64,000 nucleotides of DNA from an uncultured Acinetobacter sp. (GTDB lineage: Bacteria; Pseudomonadota; Gammaproteobacteria; Pseudomonadales; Moraxellaceae). The notes beneath the pieces were generated by a model, which was not told where the DNA came from, did no database searches, and worked only from the letters and a program-made list of their open reading frames with translations. Of the stretch, positions 37,651 through 47,200 are shown in pieces. The stretch spans positions 1 to 64,000 of the forward strand of contig NZ_CANQTS010000010.1 in NCBI RefSeq assembly GCF_947626835.1, given 5' to 3'. Every line of letters begins with the position of its first letter. Position 1 is the stretch's first letter. A program made the position numbers and the translations under genes.

Positions 37651-37661
37651 GATTACTTCGC

Positions 37662-37931
37662 ATGAATAGCAAATCTCCTATTTTTACTGCTCAATCAGAC
37701 GTTGCGTTACGTATCCACGTTGATCGCGCAGTTCGCCATTACTTTGCACAATTGCAAGGCGAGCAACCATCTCAAGTGTATGATATGGTTCTAGCAGAAA
37801 TGGAGAAGCCACTTCTCTCTGTTGTTTTAGAATACACTCGCGGTAACCAAACACGCGCTGCTGAAATTCTAGGCCTTAACCGTGGTACTTTACGTAAAAA
37901 GTTGAAAGCTCACGGTTTAATGAGTGAATAA
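37662..37931 (+). CDS. fis: DNA-binding protein Fis
   Basis: Nucleoid protein that bends DNA and activates rRNA promoters in fast growth. The 89-residue protein has the C-terminal Fis helix-turn-helix ([23 protein letters not shown]). E. coli Fis is 98 residues, so the N-terminal arm is a little shorter. The usual upstream partner dusB is absent. The ribosome site is poor (CGGA), and a hairpin sits immediately upstream, so translation may be regulated. A terminator follows, before purH. Confidence 0.95.
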   Translation: MNSKSPIFTAQSDVALRIHVDRAVRHYFAQLQGEQPSQVYDMVLAEMEKPLLSVVLEYTRGNQTRAAEILGLNRGTLRKKLKAHGLMSE

Positions 37932-37939
37932 ATGATAAG

Positions 37940-37970
37940 ATGCTTGCGTTGAACGCAGGCATTTTTTTTG
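37940..37970 (+). terminator. Rho-independent terminator after fis
   Basis: Ten-pair stem with one G-T pair (ATGCTTGCGT with ACGCAGGCAT), 3-base loop, then eight T. Confidence 0.88.
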
Positions 37971-38012
37971 CCTTATTTTGTTTTATGTTCCTTGAAAACT
38001 GTGACGAAGATC

Positions 38013-39587
38013 ATGACTATTAAACGCGCTTTAATCTCTGTTTCCGACAAAACTGGTATTGTCGAATTTGCACAAGACCTTGCTGCTCTAGGGGTAGAAA
38101 TTTTATCGACTGGCGGTACTTATAAGTTATTAAAAGATAACAATATTGCTGTAGTTGAAGTTTCAGAGCATACAGGTTTTCCAGAGATGATGGACGGCCG
38201 TGTAAAAACCCTACATCCAAAAATTCATGGCGGTATTTTAGCTCGTCGTGGTCTAGATGAAGCTGTGATGGCTGAACACAACATTGATGCGATCGATTTA
38301 GTTGTGGTCAACCTTTACCCATTTGCAGCAACTGTTGCAAAACCAAACTGCTCGCTTGCTGATGCAATTGAAAACATCGACATCGGTGGTCCAACCATGG
38401 TTCGCGCTGCGGCGAAAAACCATGCATCAGTGGGTATCGTTGTAAATGCAACTGACTATGCAAGTGTTGTGGCTGAGCTTAAAGCTGAAGGTGCTTTATC
38501 TTATGCAACTCGTTTTGACTTAGCAGTAAAAGCATTTGAACACACTGCACAATATGACGGCATGATCGCATCTTACTTAGGTGCTCGTGTTGGTAAAGAA
38601 GAAGGTCAAGCTGACAAATTTGCCCGTACTTTCAACACGCAACTCAACAAAGCACAAGATTTACGTTACGGTGAAAACCCACACCAATCTGCTGCATTCT
38701 ATGTTGATCCTGCTGCAACTGAAGCGTCTGTTTCTACTGCTAAACAGTTACAAGGTAAAGAATTATCTTATAACAACATCGCAGATACCGATGCAGCTTT
38801 AGAGTGTGTTAAATCATTCGCTAAACCTGCTTGTGTGATTGTAAAACATGCTAACCCATGTGGCGTTGCAGTGTCTTTAGACGGTATTCAAGCTGCATAT
38901 GATTTAGCTTATGCAACTGACCCTGAGTCAGCTTTTGGTGGCATCATTGCATTCAACCGTGAATTAGACGTTGCAACTGCACAAGCCATTGTTGATCGTC
39001 AATTTGTTGAAGTAATTATTGCTCCTAGCGTTGCTGATGGCGTATTAGAAGTGACAGGCGCGAAGAAAAACGTACGTGTACTTGTATGTGGCGAATTACC
39101 TGCCATTGACGAACGTGCTGCACAATTAGACTACAAACGTGTAAATGGTGGTTTATTAGTACAAGATCAAGACTTAGGTATGATTACTAAAGATGATCTT
39201 AAAGTGGTGACTAAACGTGCCCCAACTGAACAAGAAATTGATGACATGATTTTTGCTTGGAAAGTAGCAAAATACGTGAAATCTAACGCGATTGTGTATG
39301 CTAAAAACCGTCAAACCATTGGTGTAGGCGCAGGTCAAATGAGCCGTGTCAACTCTGCTCGTATTGCTGCGATTAAAGCTGAACACGCAGGACTCGTGGT
39401 TGAAGGTGCAGTGATGGCATCTGATGCATTCTTCCCATTCCGTGATGGTATTGATAACGCTGCTAAAGCTGGTATCAAATGTATCATTCAACCGGGTGGT
39501 TCTATGCGTGATGAAGAAACCATTGCAGCAGCTGATGAAGCAGGTATTGCAATGGTCTTCACTGGCATGCGTCATTTCCGTCACTAA
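38013..39587 (+). CDS. purH: Bifunctional AICAR formyltransferase / IMP cyclohydrolase
   Basis: Last two steps of de novo IMP synthesis. The ATG at 38013 ([15 protein letters not shown]) gives 524 residues, the normal length; the longer frame to 37968 adds 15 residues that overlap the fis terminator. The N-terminal cyclohydrolase domain (about 1-195) and the C-terminal formyltransferase domain with V-K-H-A-N-P-C-G are complete. The ribosome site is weak. purD follows on the same strand after 127 bases. Confidence 0.96.
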   Translation: MTIKRALISVSDKTGIVEFAQDLAALGVEILSTGGTYKLLKDNNIAVVEVSEHTGFPEMMDGRVKTLHPKIHGGILARRGLDEAVMAEHNIDAIDLVVVNLYPFAATVAKPNCSLADAIENIDIGGPTMVRAAAKNHASVGIVVNATDYASVVAELKAEGALSYATRFDLAVKAFEHTAQYDGMIASYLGARVGKEEGQADKFARTFNTQLNKAQDLRYGENPHQSAAFYVDPAATEASVSTAKQLQGKELSYNNIADTDAALECVKSFAKPACVIVKHANPCGVAVSLDGIQAAYDLAYATDPESAFGGIIAFNRELDVATAQAIVDRQFVEVIIAPSVADGVLEVTGAKKNVRVLVCGELPAIDERAAQLDYKRVNGGLLVQDQDLGMITKDDLKVVTKRAPTEQEIDDMIFAWKVAKYVKSNAIVYAKNRQTIGVGAGQMSRVNSARIAAIKAEHAGLVVEGAVMASDAFFPFRDGIDNAAKAGIKCIIQPGGSMRDEETIAAADEAGIAMVFTGMRHFRH

Positions 39588-39652
39588 GTTGACACGCTTA
39601 TCATGATTAAGCACAACTTTTTGCTTAATACACAAGATTTATAATCTTGCCT

Positions 39653-39685
39653 AAAGTCCTCTCCTGCTTACAGGCTGAGGACTTT
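39653..39685 (+). promoter_or_regulatory. Large hairpin between purH and purD
   Basis: AAAGTCCTC (39653-39661) pairs perfectly with GAGGACTTT (39677-39685), and within the loop CCTG pairs with CAGG. There is no T run long enough for a typical terminator. It lies 29 bases before the purD start and may be an RNA-processing or weak attenuation site. Confidence 0.55.
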
Positions 39686-39714
39686 ATGCTTTTCGATTCA
39701 TGGAGTATGAACCG

Positions 39715-40998
39715 ATGAATATTTTAGTTTTAGGTAATGGCGGTCGTGAACATGCATTGGCATGGAAAATCGCTCAAGATGAAAAAGTTTCAAAAGTGTT
39801 TGTTGCACCAGGCAATGCAGGTACAGCAACTGAAAACAAATGCGAAAATGTTGCACTTAACATTTTAGATAACCCTGCCATTATCGACTTTGCTAAAAAC
39901 AATGCAGTGGACTTGGTAATTGTAGGACCTGAAGCACCACTTGTGAATGGTGTAGTCGATGCTTGCCGTGCAGCAGGTGTAAAAATTTGGGGCCCTACCC
40001 AATTTGCAGCGCAATTAGAAGGTTCTAAAGCATTTGCTAAGCATTTCTTAAAACGCCACAACATTCCAACTGCTTTTTATGATGTATTTACTGAAGTCGA
40101 TGCAGCTAAGGCATTTGTTGAGAAAAATGGTGCGCCGATCGTGATCAAAGCTGATGGTCTTGCTGCTGGTAAAGGCGTGATCGTTGCGATGACCAATCAA
40201 GAAGCGTTTGATGCGATTGATGACATGCTTGCAGGCAACAAATTTGGTGATGCAGGTTCACGCGTTGTCATTGAAGAGTTCTTGGCAGGTGAAGAAGCAT
40301 CTTTCATTTGTATGATTGATGGCGACAACATTTTACCTATGGCAACTTCACAAGATCACAAACGTATCTTTGAAGGTGACCAAGGGCCAAACACTGGCGG
40401 TATGGGTGCTTACTCGCCTGCCCCTGTAGTGACTGCTGATGTATTTGAAAAAACCATGAATGAAGTGATGCGTCCTACCGTTGAAGGTATGAAAAAAGAC
40501 GGTCATGTTTATACAGGTTTCTTATACGCAGGTTTGATGATTGACGAACAGGGTCAACCTAAAGTAATCGAGTTTAACTGTCGTTTTGGTGACCCTGAAA
40601 CTCAACCGATCATGATGCGTTTAAAATCATCCCTTGTTGAATTGGTTGAAGCAGGTATTGCAGGCAATTTACCAAGCCATGCTGAATGGGATGAGCGTAA
40701 AACTGTAGGGATTGTGCTTGCGTCACGTGGCTACCCTGAAACTTCAAGCAATGGCGATGTGATTTCCGGTTTAGATACTGTAATGACAGATGCTAAAGTT
40801 TTCCATGCAGGTACAAAAGCCAATGAAAATGGCGACATCGTCACTGCTGGCGGTCGTGTACTTTGCGTGACTGCACTTGGTGATACCATTGGTGAAGCAC
40901 AAGCCAAAGCGCTCGAGCTTTGCCAAAAAGTCACCTTTGATGGTGTGCAATATCGTAAAGATATTGGTTACCGTGCCATTGCGCGTGAAAATGCGTAA
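39715..40998 (+). CDS. purD: Phosphoribosylamine-glycine ligase (GAR synthetase)
   Basis: Second step of purine synthesis: ATP-dependent joining of phosphoribosylamine and glycine. I start at the ATG at 39715 (M-N-I-L-V-L-G-N-G-G-R-E-H-A), with GGAG about 10 bases upstream; length 427 fits the family (E. coli 429). ATP-grasp features are visible, including I-K-A-D-G-L-A-A-G-K-G-V and the E-F-N-C-R-F-G-D-P-E-T-Q signature. Confidence 0.96.
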   Translation: MNILVLGNGGREHALAWKIAQDEKVSKVFVAPGNAGTATENKCENVALNILDNPAIIDFAKNNAVDLVIVGPEAPLVNGVVDACRAAGVKIWGPTQFAAQLEGSKAFAKHFLKRHNIPTAFYDVFTEVDAAKAFVEKNGAPIVIKADGLAAGKGVIVAMTNQEAFDAIDDMLAGNKFGDAGSRVVIEEFLAGEEASFICMIDGDNILPMATSQDHKRIFEGDQGPNTGGMGAYSPAPVVTADVFEKTMNEVMRPTVEGMKKDGHVYTGFLYAGLMIDEQGQPKVIEFNCRFGDPETQPIMMRLKSSLVELVEAGIAGNLPSHAEWDERKTVGIVLASRGYPETSSNGDVISGLDTVMTDAKVFHAGTKANENGDIVTAGGRVLCVTALGDTIGEAQAKALELCQKVTFDGVQYRKDIGYRAIARENA

Positions 40999-41010
40999 AG
41001 CATGATTTAA

Positions 41011-41039
41011 AAAAACCTGCCATCGCGGCAGGTTTTTTT
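41011..41039 (+). terminator. Rho-independent terminator after purD
   Basis: CCTGCC-ATCGC-GGCAGG stem between an A run and seven T. Confidence 0.92.
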
Positions 41040-41496
41040 ATGCCTCAAAAAGCAGATGATGTTTAAATGATTGAGGCTATAATTTAATCTTTAAAAACAA
41101 GGGTTTTATATGTTTCCTCATATATCTTTTTTTATGATAAATATGGCATAAAATCTTATAACTTATGCATTGATAATATTTGGTTATTTTTTAACAAAAT
41201 AATTTTTATCATTCTCTTGTTTTTGTTCATATTTTTTCATTATACTGTATAATTCTTATGCACTTTATCCGCTAAATATAGCATTCTTATGCACTATATT
41301 GAATATTATTTTATTGCTATGATGCAAAAAATCACTGTCTGTTTATGCTCTGTATAACCATCTCCCATGCCGATCTAAACAACAGTCATCCACTTTACGA
41401 CAATCCTATTAAACACACACAATTTGTACAAAATTCAATCTCCCTAAAAGAGGATGTGTGCTTTAACATGGTTTTAAATTGAATCAGGACGAACAT
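41040..41496. other. AT-rich regulatory region upstream of metQNI
   Basis: About 455 bases without a gene. It contains a direct repeat of the 13-mer ATTCTTATGCACT (41252-41264 and 41283-41295), exactly 31 bases apart, with a small palindrome GCTA-AATA-TAGC between the copies (41271-41282). A TATAAT (41248-41253) overlaps the start of the first copy. These are plausible binding sites for a regulator of the methionine importer. No SAM riboswitch structure was recognised. Confidence 0.5.
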
Positions 41497-42363
41497 ATGA
41501 ACAAGCTTATTGGTTTGGCTTTTGGTGCCTCTGTGGTTTTAGCTGGTTGTGGTCAATCACAATCTCCACAGTCCGATGCAAAAACGACAGATGATTTACA
41601 AACCGTTACGATGGCCTCTACTGGTTCAGATGCAGATGTATGGCGCTATATTGCGACTTTGCCTGAAACCAAAGCTGCTGGCATCAAGCTTGAAGTTAAA
41701 AACTTTAATGACTATGTGGCAATGAACACAGCGGTGGCCAATCAAGAAATTGATGTCAATACCTTCCAATCATACAATTACATGGTGGCATACAACACCG
41801 AAACCACTGATAAAAAAGTGGCTGCGGTTTCAACCACATATATCGAACCAATGGGCATTTATTCAGATAAATACAAAAAAATTGATCAATTCCCTAATAA
41901 TGCCACTATCGCGATTCCAAACGATGCAGCCAATGAAGCACGCTCATTGTCTTTATTACAAACAGCAGGCTTAATTAAACTCAAAACTGATTTTAGTCCG
42001 ATTTTAGGCACCACTAAAGACGTGATTGAAAATCCAAAAAATATCACTTTTAAAAGCATTCCAATGGCCACTGCGGTACGTGTGAAAAGTGAAGTTGATG
42101 CCATTGTTCTCGGCAATACTTTAGCAATGGAAGGTGGTTTAAATGTACTTAAAGACGCCACATTCTATGAGCCAGTAGATGCATCGACTAAATTGTATGT
42201 GAACTTATTGGTGACGGCTCAAGGTCGTGAAAATGATCCTGTATTACAGCGCTTAGGTCAGTTGTATCATAGCGAAGCAGTGAAAAAATACGTAGCGGAC
42301 AATTTAGGCGGTACTAAAATTGCAGTTGATAAGCCAATGAGTTATTTTGATGAAGTGAAATAA
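41497..42363 (+). CDS. metQ: Methionine ABC transporter substrate-binding lipoprotein (NlpA/MetQ family)
   Basis: Periplasmic lipoprotein that binds methionine for MetNI. The ATG at 41497 follows an AGGAC site. The 288-residue protein has a lipoprotein signal with L-A-G-C (Cys18). The mature part has the NLPA-type binding fold, with W-R-Y-I, V-N-T-F-Q-S-Y-N-Y and I-P-N-D-A-A-N-E-A-R-S-L. It is placed before metN; the usual order is metN-metI-metQ. Confidence 0.9.
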   Translation: MNKLIGLAFGASVVLAGCGQSQSPQSDAKTTDDLQTVTMASTGSDADVWRYIATLPETKAAGIKLEVKNFNDYVAMNTAVANQEIDVNTFQSYNYMVAYNTETTDKKVAAVSTTYIEPMGIYSDKYKKIDQFPNNATIAIPNDAANEARSLSLLQTAGLIKLKTDFSPILGTTKDVIENPKNITFKSIPMATAVRVKSEVDAIVLGNTLAMEGGLNVLKDATFYEPVDASTKLYVNLLVTAQGRENDPVLQRLGQLYHSEAVKKYVADNLGGTKIAVDKPMSYFDEVK

Positions 42364-42390
42364 CCATCTCCCTTACGCTTTTATAAATAT

Positions 42391-42423
42391 AAAATAGGCA
42401 GAGCAATTTGCCTATTTTTTTCA
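42391..42423 (+). terminator. Terminator between metQ and metN
   Basis: AATAGGCA and TGCCTATT stem, 8-base loop, then seven T. It lies within the putative operon and would make metQ mRNA more abundant than metNI, unless metN has its own promoter. Confidence 0.75.
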
Positions 42424-42445
42424 TTTTTGGGCCTATGTTGACAAT

Positions 42446-43471
42446 ATGATTCAATTTAAAAATATTTCAAAGCACTATCAGCTCAAAGGTCAAACCTTAA
42501 CTGCCTTAAAACAGATTAATTTAGACATCCCACAAGGCAGTATTTTTGGCATTATTGGCTATAGTGGTGCAGGTAAAAGTACCTTAATCCGTTTAATCAA
42601 CTTGCTTGAGCGCCCGAGTGAAGGTCAAGTAATTGTCAATGGACATGACTTAACTGCGCTAAATGCTGCATCATTGCGTCAGCAGCGTGCCAACATTGGG
42701 ATGATTTTTCAGCATTTTAATTTAATGCAAACCAAAACTGTGGCGGCCAATATTGAAATGCCAATGCAACTTTTGGGTTGGAGTAAGGCCAAGCGCCAGC
42801 AGCGTTTAGATGAATTACTGGCGTTTATTGGTCTTGAGCATAAACGCAATGCGTATCCTGATGAACTCTCTGGCGGGCAAAAGCAACGCGTAGGTATTGC
42901 GCGTGCTTTAGCCAATCATCCAAAAATTTTACTCTGTGATGAAGCCACTTCGGCACTTGATCCACAAACCACGCAATCTGTCTTGCAACTACTCAAAAAA
43001 ATCAATCAAGAACAAGGCATTACCATTGTTATGGTCACGCATGAAATGGATGTGATTGAATCAGTGTGCGATCATGTAGCGGTGATGGAACAAGGTCAAG
43101 TGATTGAAATGGGTTCAACTTTATCTATTTTTAGTCAGCCACAACACCCAACCACACAAACCTTTATTCAAACTGTGTTGCAACAACATTTACCGGTGAA
43201 GATTTTAAATAATTTAGAAAATCAAAATCATCATAGTATTTATAGTTTGCAATTTTTGGGCACCTCAGCACAAGAAACTGTGGTTCAAGCTGTGATTAAA
43301 CAGTTTGATTTAAGCTTAAATATTTTATTTGCCAATATGACTGAAATTGATGGCACGGTCATTGGACAAATGTTTGTTCAATTGCTTGGCAATGAACAGA
43401 TTATTCAAGAAGCAATTGCATTTTTACAAGCGCGTGGCGTGAAAGTACAACAAGCAGGAGTACAAGCATGA
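42446..43471 (+). CDS. metN: Methionine import ABC transporter ATPase
   Basis: Energises methionine uptake by MetI. The 341-residue protein has Walker A G-Y-S-G-A-G-K-S-T (38-46), signature L-S-G-G-Q-K-Q-R, Walker B I-L-L-C-D-E-A-T-S-A-L-D and a C-terminal NIL domain (about 265-341) which binds methionine and inhibits transport in E. coli. No clear ribosome site precedes the ATG. It overlaps metI by 4 bases (ATGA). Confidence 0.94.
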   Translation: MIQFKNISKHYQLKGQTLTALKQINLDIPQGSIFGIIGYSGAGKSTLIRLINLLERPSEGQVIVNGHDLTALNAASLRQQRANIGMIFQHFNLMQTKTVAANIEMPMQLLGWSKAKRQQRLDELLAFIGLEHKRNAYPDELSGGQKQRVGIARALANHPKILLCDEATSALDPQTTQSVLQLLKKINQEQGITIVMVTHEMDVIESVCDHVAVMEQGQVIEMGSTLSIFSQPQHPTTQTFIQTVLQQHLPVKILNNLENQNHHSIYSLQFLGTSAQETVVQAVIKQFDLSLNILFANMTEIDGTVIGQMFVQLLGNEQIIQEAIAFLQARGVKVQQAGVQA

Positions 43472-44163
43472 GAGATTTAATTGTTGCTTGGCTCACCGAC
43501 ATCACTGCACCGTTTTGGAAAAGCTCTTTGTCGATTGATCAGTTTGTAACAGCTTTGCAAGAAACCATGCATATGGTGTTTTTTGCACTGTTGTTTGGCT
43601 GTATGTGGGGTTTGATCCAAGCCATTATTGTCTGGACGACACGTCCGCAAGGGATTTTACCCAATAAAGTGATTTATCACGGGCTGAATCCGATTATTAA
43701 TGCCTTACGCTCATTGCCGTTTATTATTTTATTGATTGCTGTGATTCCACTGACTAAGTTTTTAGTGGGCAGCTCGATTGGTACATGGGCGGCGATTGTG
43801 CCTTTAACCATTTACATTGGGCCATATATTGGGCGTTTAATTGAAATTTCGTTGCTTGAGGTCAATGAAGGTATTGTTGAGTCTGCTCAAGCCATGGGTG
43901 CTACACCCACACAGATTATTTTTAAATTTGTGTTACCTGAAGCACGTAGTTCGGTAATTTTAAACTTAACCACTGCCACCATTAGCTTAATTGGTGCTAC
44001 AGCCATGGCAGGTGCGGTAGGTGCCGGTGGTATCGGTGACTTAGCCATTTCCTATGGTTATCAGCGCTTTGATACCAGTGTGGTCATCTTAACCGTGATT
44101 GTACTGTTAATTTTGGTGCAAATTGTGCAAATGCTGGGTGAATGGCTGGCGAAAATACGTTAA
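43468..44163 (+). CDS. metI: Methionine import ABC transporter permease
   Basis: Inner-membrane permease of 231 residues with about five helices. The EAA-type cytoplasmic loop (V-E-S-A-Q-A-M-G-A-T-P-T-Q-I-I) contacts MetN. Translation is probably coupled to metN through the ATGA overlap. A terminator follows. Confidence 0.94.
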   Translation: MRDLIVAWLTDITAPFWKSSLSIDQFVTALQETMHMVFFALLFGCMWGLIQAIIVWTTRPQGILPNKVIYHGLNPIINALRSLPFIILLIAVIPLTKFLVGSSIGTWAAIVPLTIYIGPYIGRLIEISLLEVNEGIVESAQAMGATPTQIIFKFVLPEARSSVILNLTTATISLIGATAMAGAVGAGGIGDLAISYGYQRFDTSVVILTVIVLLILVQIVQMLGEWLAKIR

Positions 44164-44187
44164 GCCTCCCCTGTTCGCATTTTACTT

Positions 44188-44217
44188 AACCTTCCGCTTT
44201 GGAGGGTTATTTTTTAT
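44188..44217 (+). terminator. Rho-independent terminator after metI
   Basis: AACCTTCC pairs with GGAGGGTT (one G-T pair) around GCTTT, then TATTTTTT. Confidence 0.82.
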
Positions 44218-44288
44218 CTGTTAAATATTAGACAGAACCTTAAGGCATTGCGTGATAAAATGCCGACAGTTTTAGCAAGGATTCATCT

Positions 44289-47200
44289 ATGCACTTTGTC
44301 CATCTGGGTATTCATACAGAATTTTCCATTACAGAATCAATTGTACGTGTGCCAGAGCTTGTAAAAGCCGCAGCCAGTGATGAAATGCCGGCTTTGGCAC
44401 TCACAGATTTATCTAATCTGCATGCAGCGGTTAAATTTTATAAAAAATGCTTGGACAAAGGCATTAAACCCATTTTAGGCTCAGAAATTCGTCTAAATGA
44501 CGCTGAACATCGTGTCACGTTATTGTCGATGACCAACACCGGTTGGCGTAACTTAACCGAAGTGGTGTCACGCGGTTACATTGAAGGTCAACAGCTGGAT
44601 ATTCCGTGTGTTAAAAAAGAATGGGTATTAGAACAACACCAAGACATGATTGTCATGCTGGGGCTCAACAGTGACGTGGGGAAAATGTTGGTATCCTCCA
44701 ACCCACAAAAAGCTGAACCTTTATTACAAGAGTGGATTGCCAAATTTGGCGATCGGGTGTATTTGGCCTTAACCCGTACCAATCGCCCTTATGAAGATGA
44801 CTTTATCAGTGAAGCGGTCAAACTGGCGCGTAAATACAATATTGGTGTGGTGGCACACAATGATGTGCATTTTATTCATGCAACCGATTATGAAGCGCAT
44901 GAAGCACGGGTATGTATTGCCGATGGTTATGTCTTAGGCGATAGTCGTCGTCCTAAACGCTATAGTCCAGATCAATATTTTAAAACCGCTCAAGAAATGA
45001 GTGAGCTGTTTGCCGATATTCCATCTGCGCTTGAAAACACTTATCACATTGCACGGCGTTGTAACGTGGCTTTGCGTTTAGGCTTTAACGACTTACCCGA
45101 TTACCCAATTCCTGAAGGCTATACCATTGACACCTTCTTTGCCCATTTGTCTAAAGAAGGCTTAGAAGAGCGCTTAAACTTCCTGTATCCGCCCGAAACG
45201 CGCGGTGAAGATTGGCCTGAGATCCGCAAACCTTACGATGAACGTATTGAGTTTGAGATTAATATTATTAATGCCATGGGCTTTCCCGGTTACTTTTTAA
45301 TTGTCATGGACTTTATTCAGTGGTCCAAAAACAATGGTGTACCGGTGGGTCCCGGTCGTGGTTCGGGTGCCGGTTCTTTAGTGGCGTATAGTTTAAAAAT
45401 TACCGACCTTGATCCGCTGCGTTATGACTTGCTGTTTGAACGTTTCTTAAACCCAGAACGTGTCTCGATGCCTGACTTTGACGTGGATTTTTGTATTGCA
45501 GGCCGTGACCGTGTCATTGATTATGTCGCGCGGACCTATGGTCGTGATGCCGTGTCGCAAATTGCCACCTTTGGTACCATGGCTGCCAAAGGTGCCATCC
45601 GTGACGTGGCGCGGGTTTTGGGTAAATCTTATGGTTTGGCCGATCGTATTTCTAAAATGATTCCGACCAAACCTTTGGGTTTAAGTTTACGTGAATCTTT
45701 AGATGCCGAACCGCAGCTTAAAGATATTGTCACCAACCCCAATAACCCCGATCATGATGATGCGGCTGAAATTTGGGAAATGGCGCTTAAACTCGAAGGC
45801 ATTACCCGAAATACCGGTAAACATGCCGGCGGTGTGGTGATTGCACCCACTAAACTGACCGACTATTCTGCAGTGATGTGTGATGCTGATGGCAGCAACC
45901 GTGTGGCGCAATTTGACAAAGATGATGTTGAATCGGCAGGTTTAGTCAAGTTTGACTTCTTGGGTCTGCGTAACTTAACCGTGATTGAAGATGCCGTGCA
46001 GCATATTAACCAAAGCGCCAATTTAGACACTCCGCTTGACATTTCTTTGATTCCCCTTGATGACAAAGCCGCGTATGCAGTATTTGCCGAGGCCAATACC
46101 ACAGCGGTGTTCCAGTTTGAATCCGTGGGCATGAAAAAAATGCTCAAAGAAGCACGCCCAAGTAAGTTTGAAGAAATTATTGCCTTTGTATCGTTATATC
46201 GTCCGGGGCCTATGGACCTGATCCCTGACTTTATCCATCGTATGCATGGCGGTGAGTTTGAATACTTACATCCTTTACTTGAAAGCGTGCTTGAACCCAC
46301 CTACGGCATTATGGTGTATCAAGAACAGGTGATGCAAGCAGCGCAGTTCTGTGCCGGCTATAGCTTAGGTGGTGCCGACTTACTGCGTCGTGCCATGGGT
46401 AAGAAAAAACCTGAGGAAATGGTCAAACAGCGCCAAATCTTTATTGAAGGTGCCGCTCAAAAAGACATTGATACCGACACCGCCAACCATATCTTTGATT
46501 ATATGGAAAAATTTGCAGGCTACGGTTTTAACAAATCCCATGCAGCAGCTTATGCCTTAGTGGCTTATCAAACGGCATGGCTGAAAGCACATTATCCTGC
46601 CGAATTTATGTCGGCGGTAATGACCTCTGAGATGCAAAACACCGATAACGTGGTGTTTTTAATTGATGACTGTCGTATTAACGGTTTAGATGTGCTGCCG
46701 CCTTCGGTCAATATGTCTTTGTATAACTTTCATGCTGTGGATACCAAAACCATTGTTTATGGTTTAGGCGCGATTAAAGGCGTCGGTGAAGCAGCCATGC
46801 AATCGGTGATTGAATCACGTCAAAGCCAAGGCCCTTATCAAGATTTATTTGATTTTTGCCATCGTATTGATTTGAAGAAAATCAATAAACGCACCTTAGA
46901 AGCTTTAATTCGTGCCGGTGCTTTAGACTGCCTTGGAATTGAACGTGCTGATTTAATGGCACAATTGCCAGAAGCTGTACAAGCTGCAGAACAAGCGCGT
47001 TCTAACCGTGAAACCGGCATTATGGATTTATTTGGTGAAGTGGCCGAAGTGCAACGTAAACCCACCAAACCGGTTAAAGCTTGGTCGGATGAAGTGCGTT
47101 TAAAAGGTGAAAAAGACACTTTAGGTTTATATTTAACGGGTCATCCAATTGATGTTTATCGCAGTGAACTTAAAGCTTTTATTCCGCATAAACTCAATGA

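Larger units (their letters stand above)
37262..37661. other. Long structured region upstream of fis
   Basis: Four hundred bases without a gene. In order it holds an A-rich stretch, a TATTAT (37341-37346) that could be a -10 element followed by a GC-rich discriminator, a CAGC-TTCG-GCTG hairpin (37358-37369), a terminator-like hairpin (37408-37446) with T run, a GTAACAAA/TTTGTTAC inverted repeat near 37472-37497, a GCTTG/CAAGC hairpin near 37520, and an 8-bp hairpin with T run just before fis. It is best read as the fis leader and possibly a small RNA gene. Confidence 0.55.

Noticed and set aside
39174..39635. A 153-residue leftward frame over the end of purH
   Set aside because: It is antisense to the purH formyltransferase domain; Cys and His richness is a by-product of the complementary codons.
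45863..46300. A 145-residue leftward frame inside dnaE
   Set aside because: It is entirely antisense to a conserved part of dnaE and has no promoter or ribosome site.
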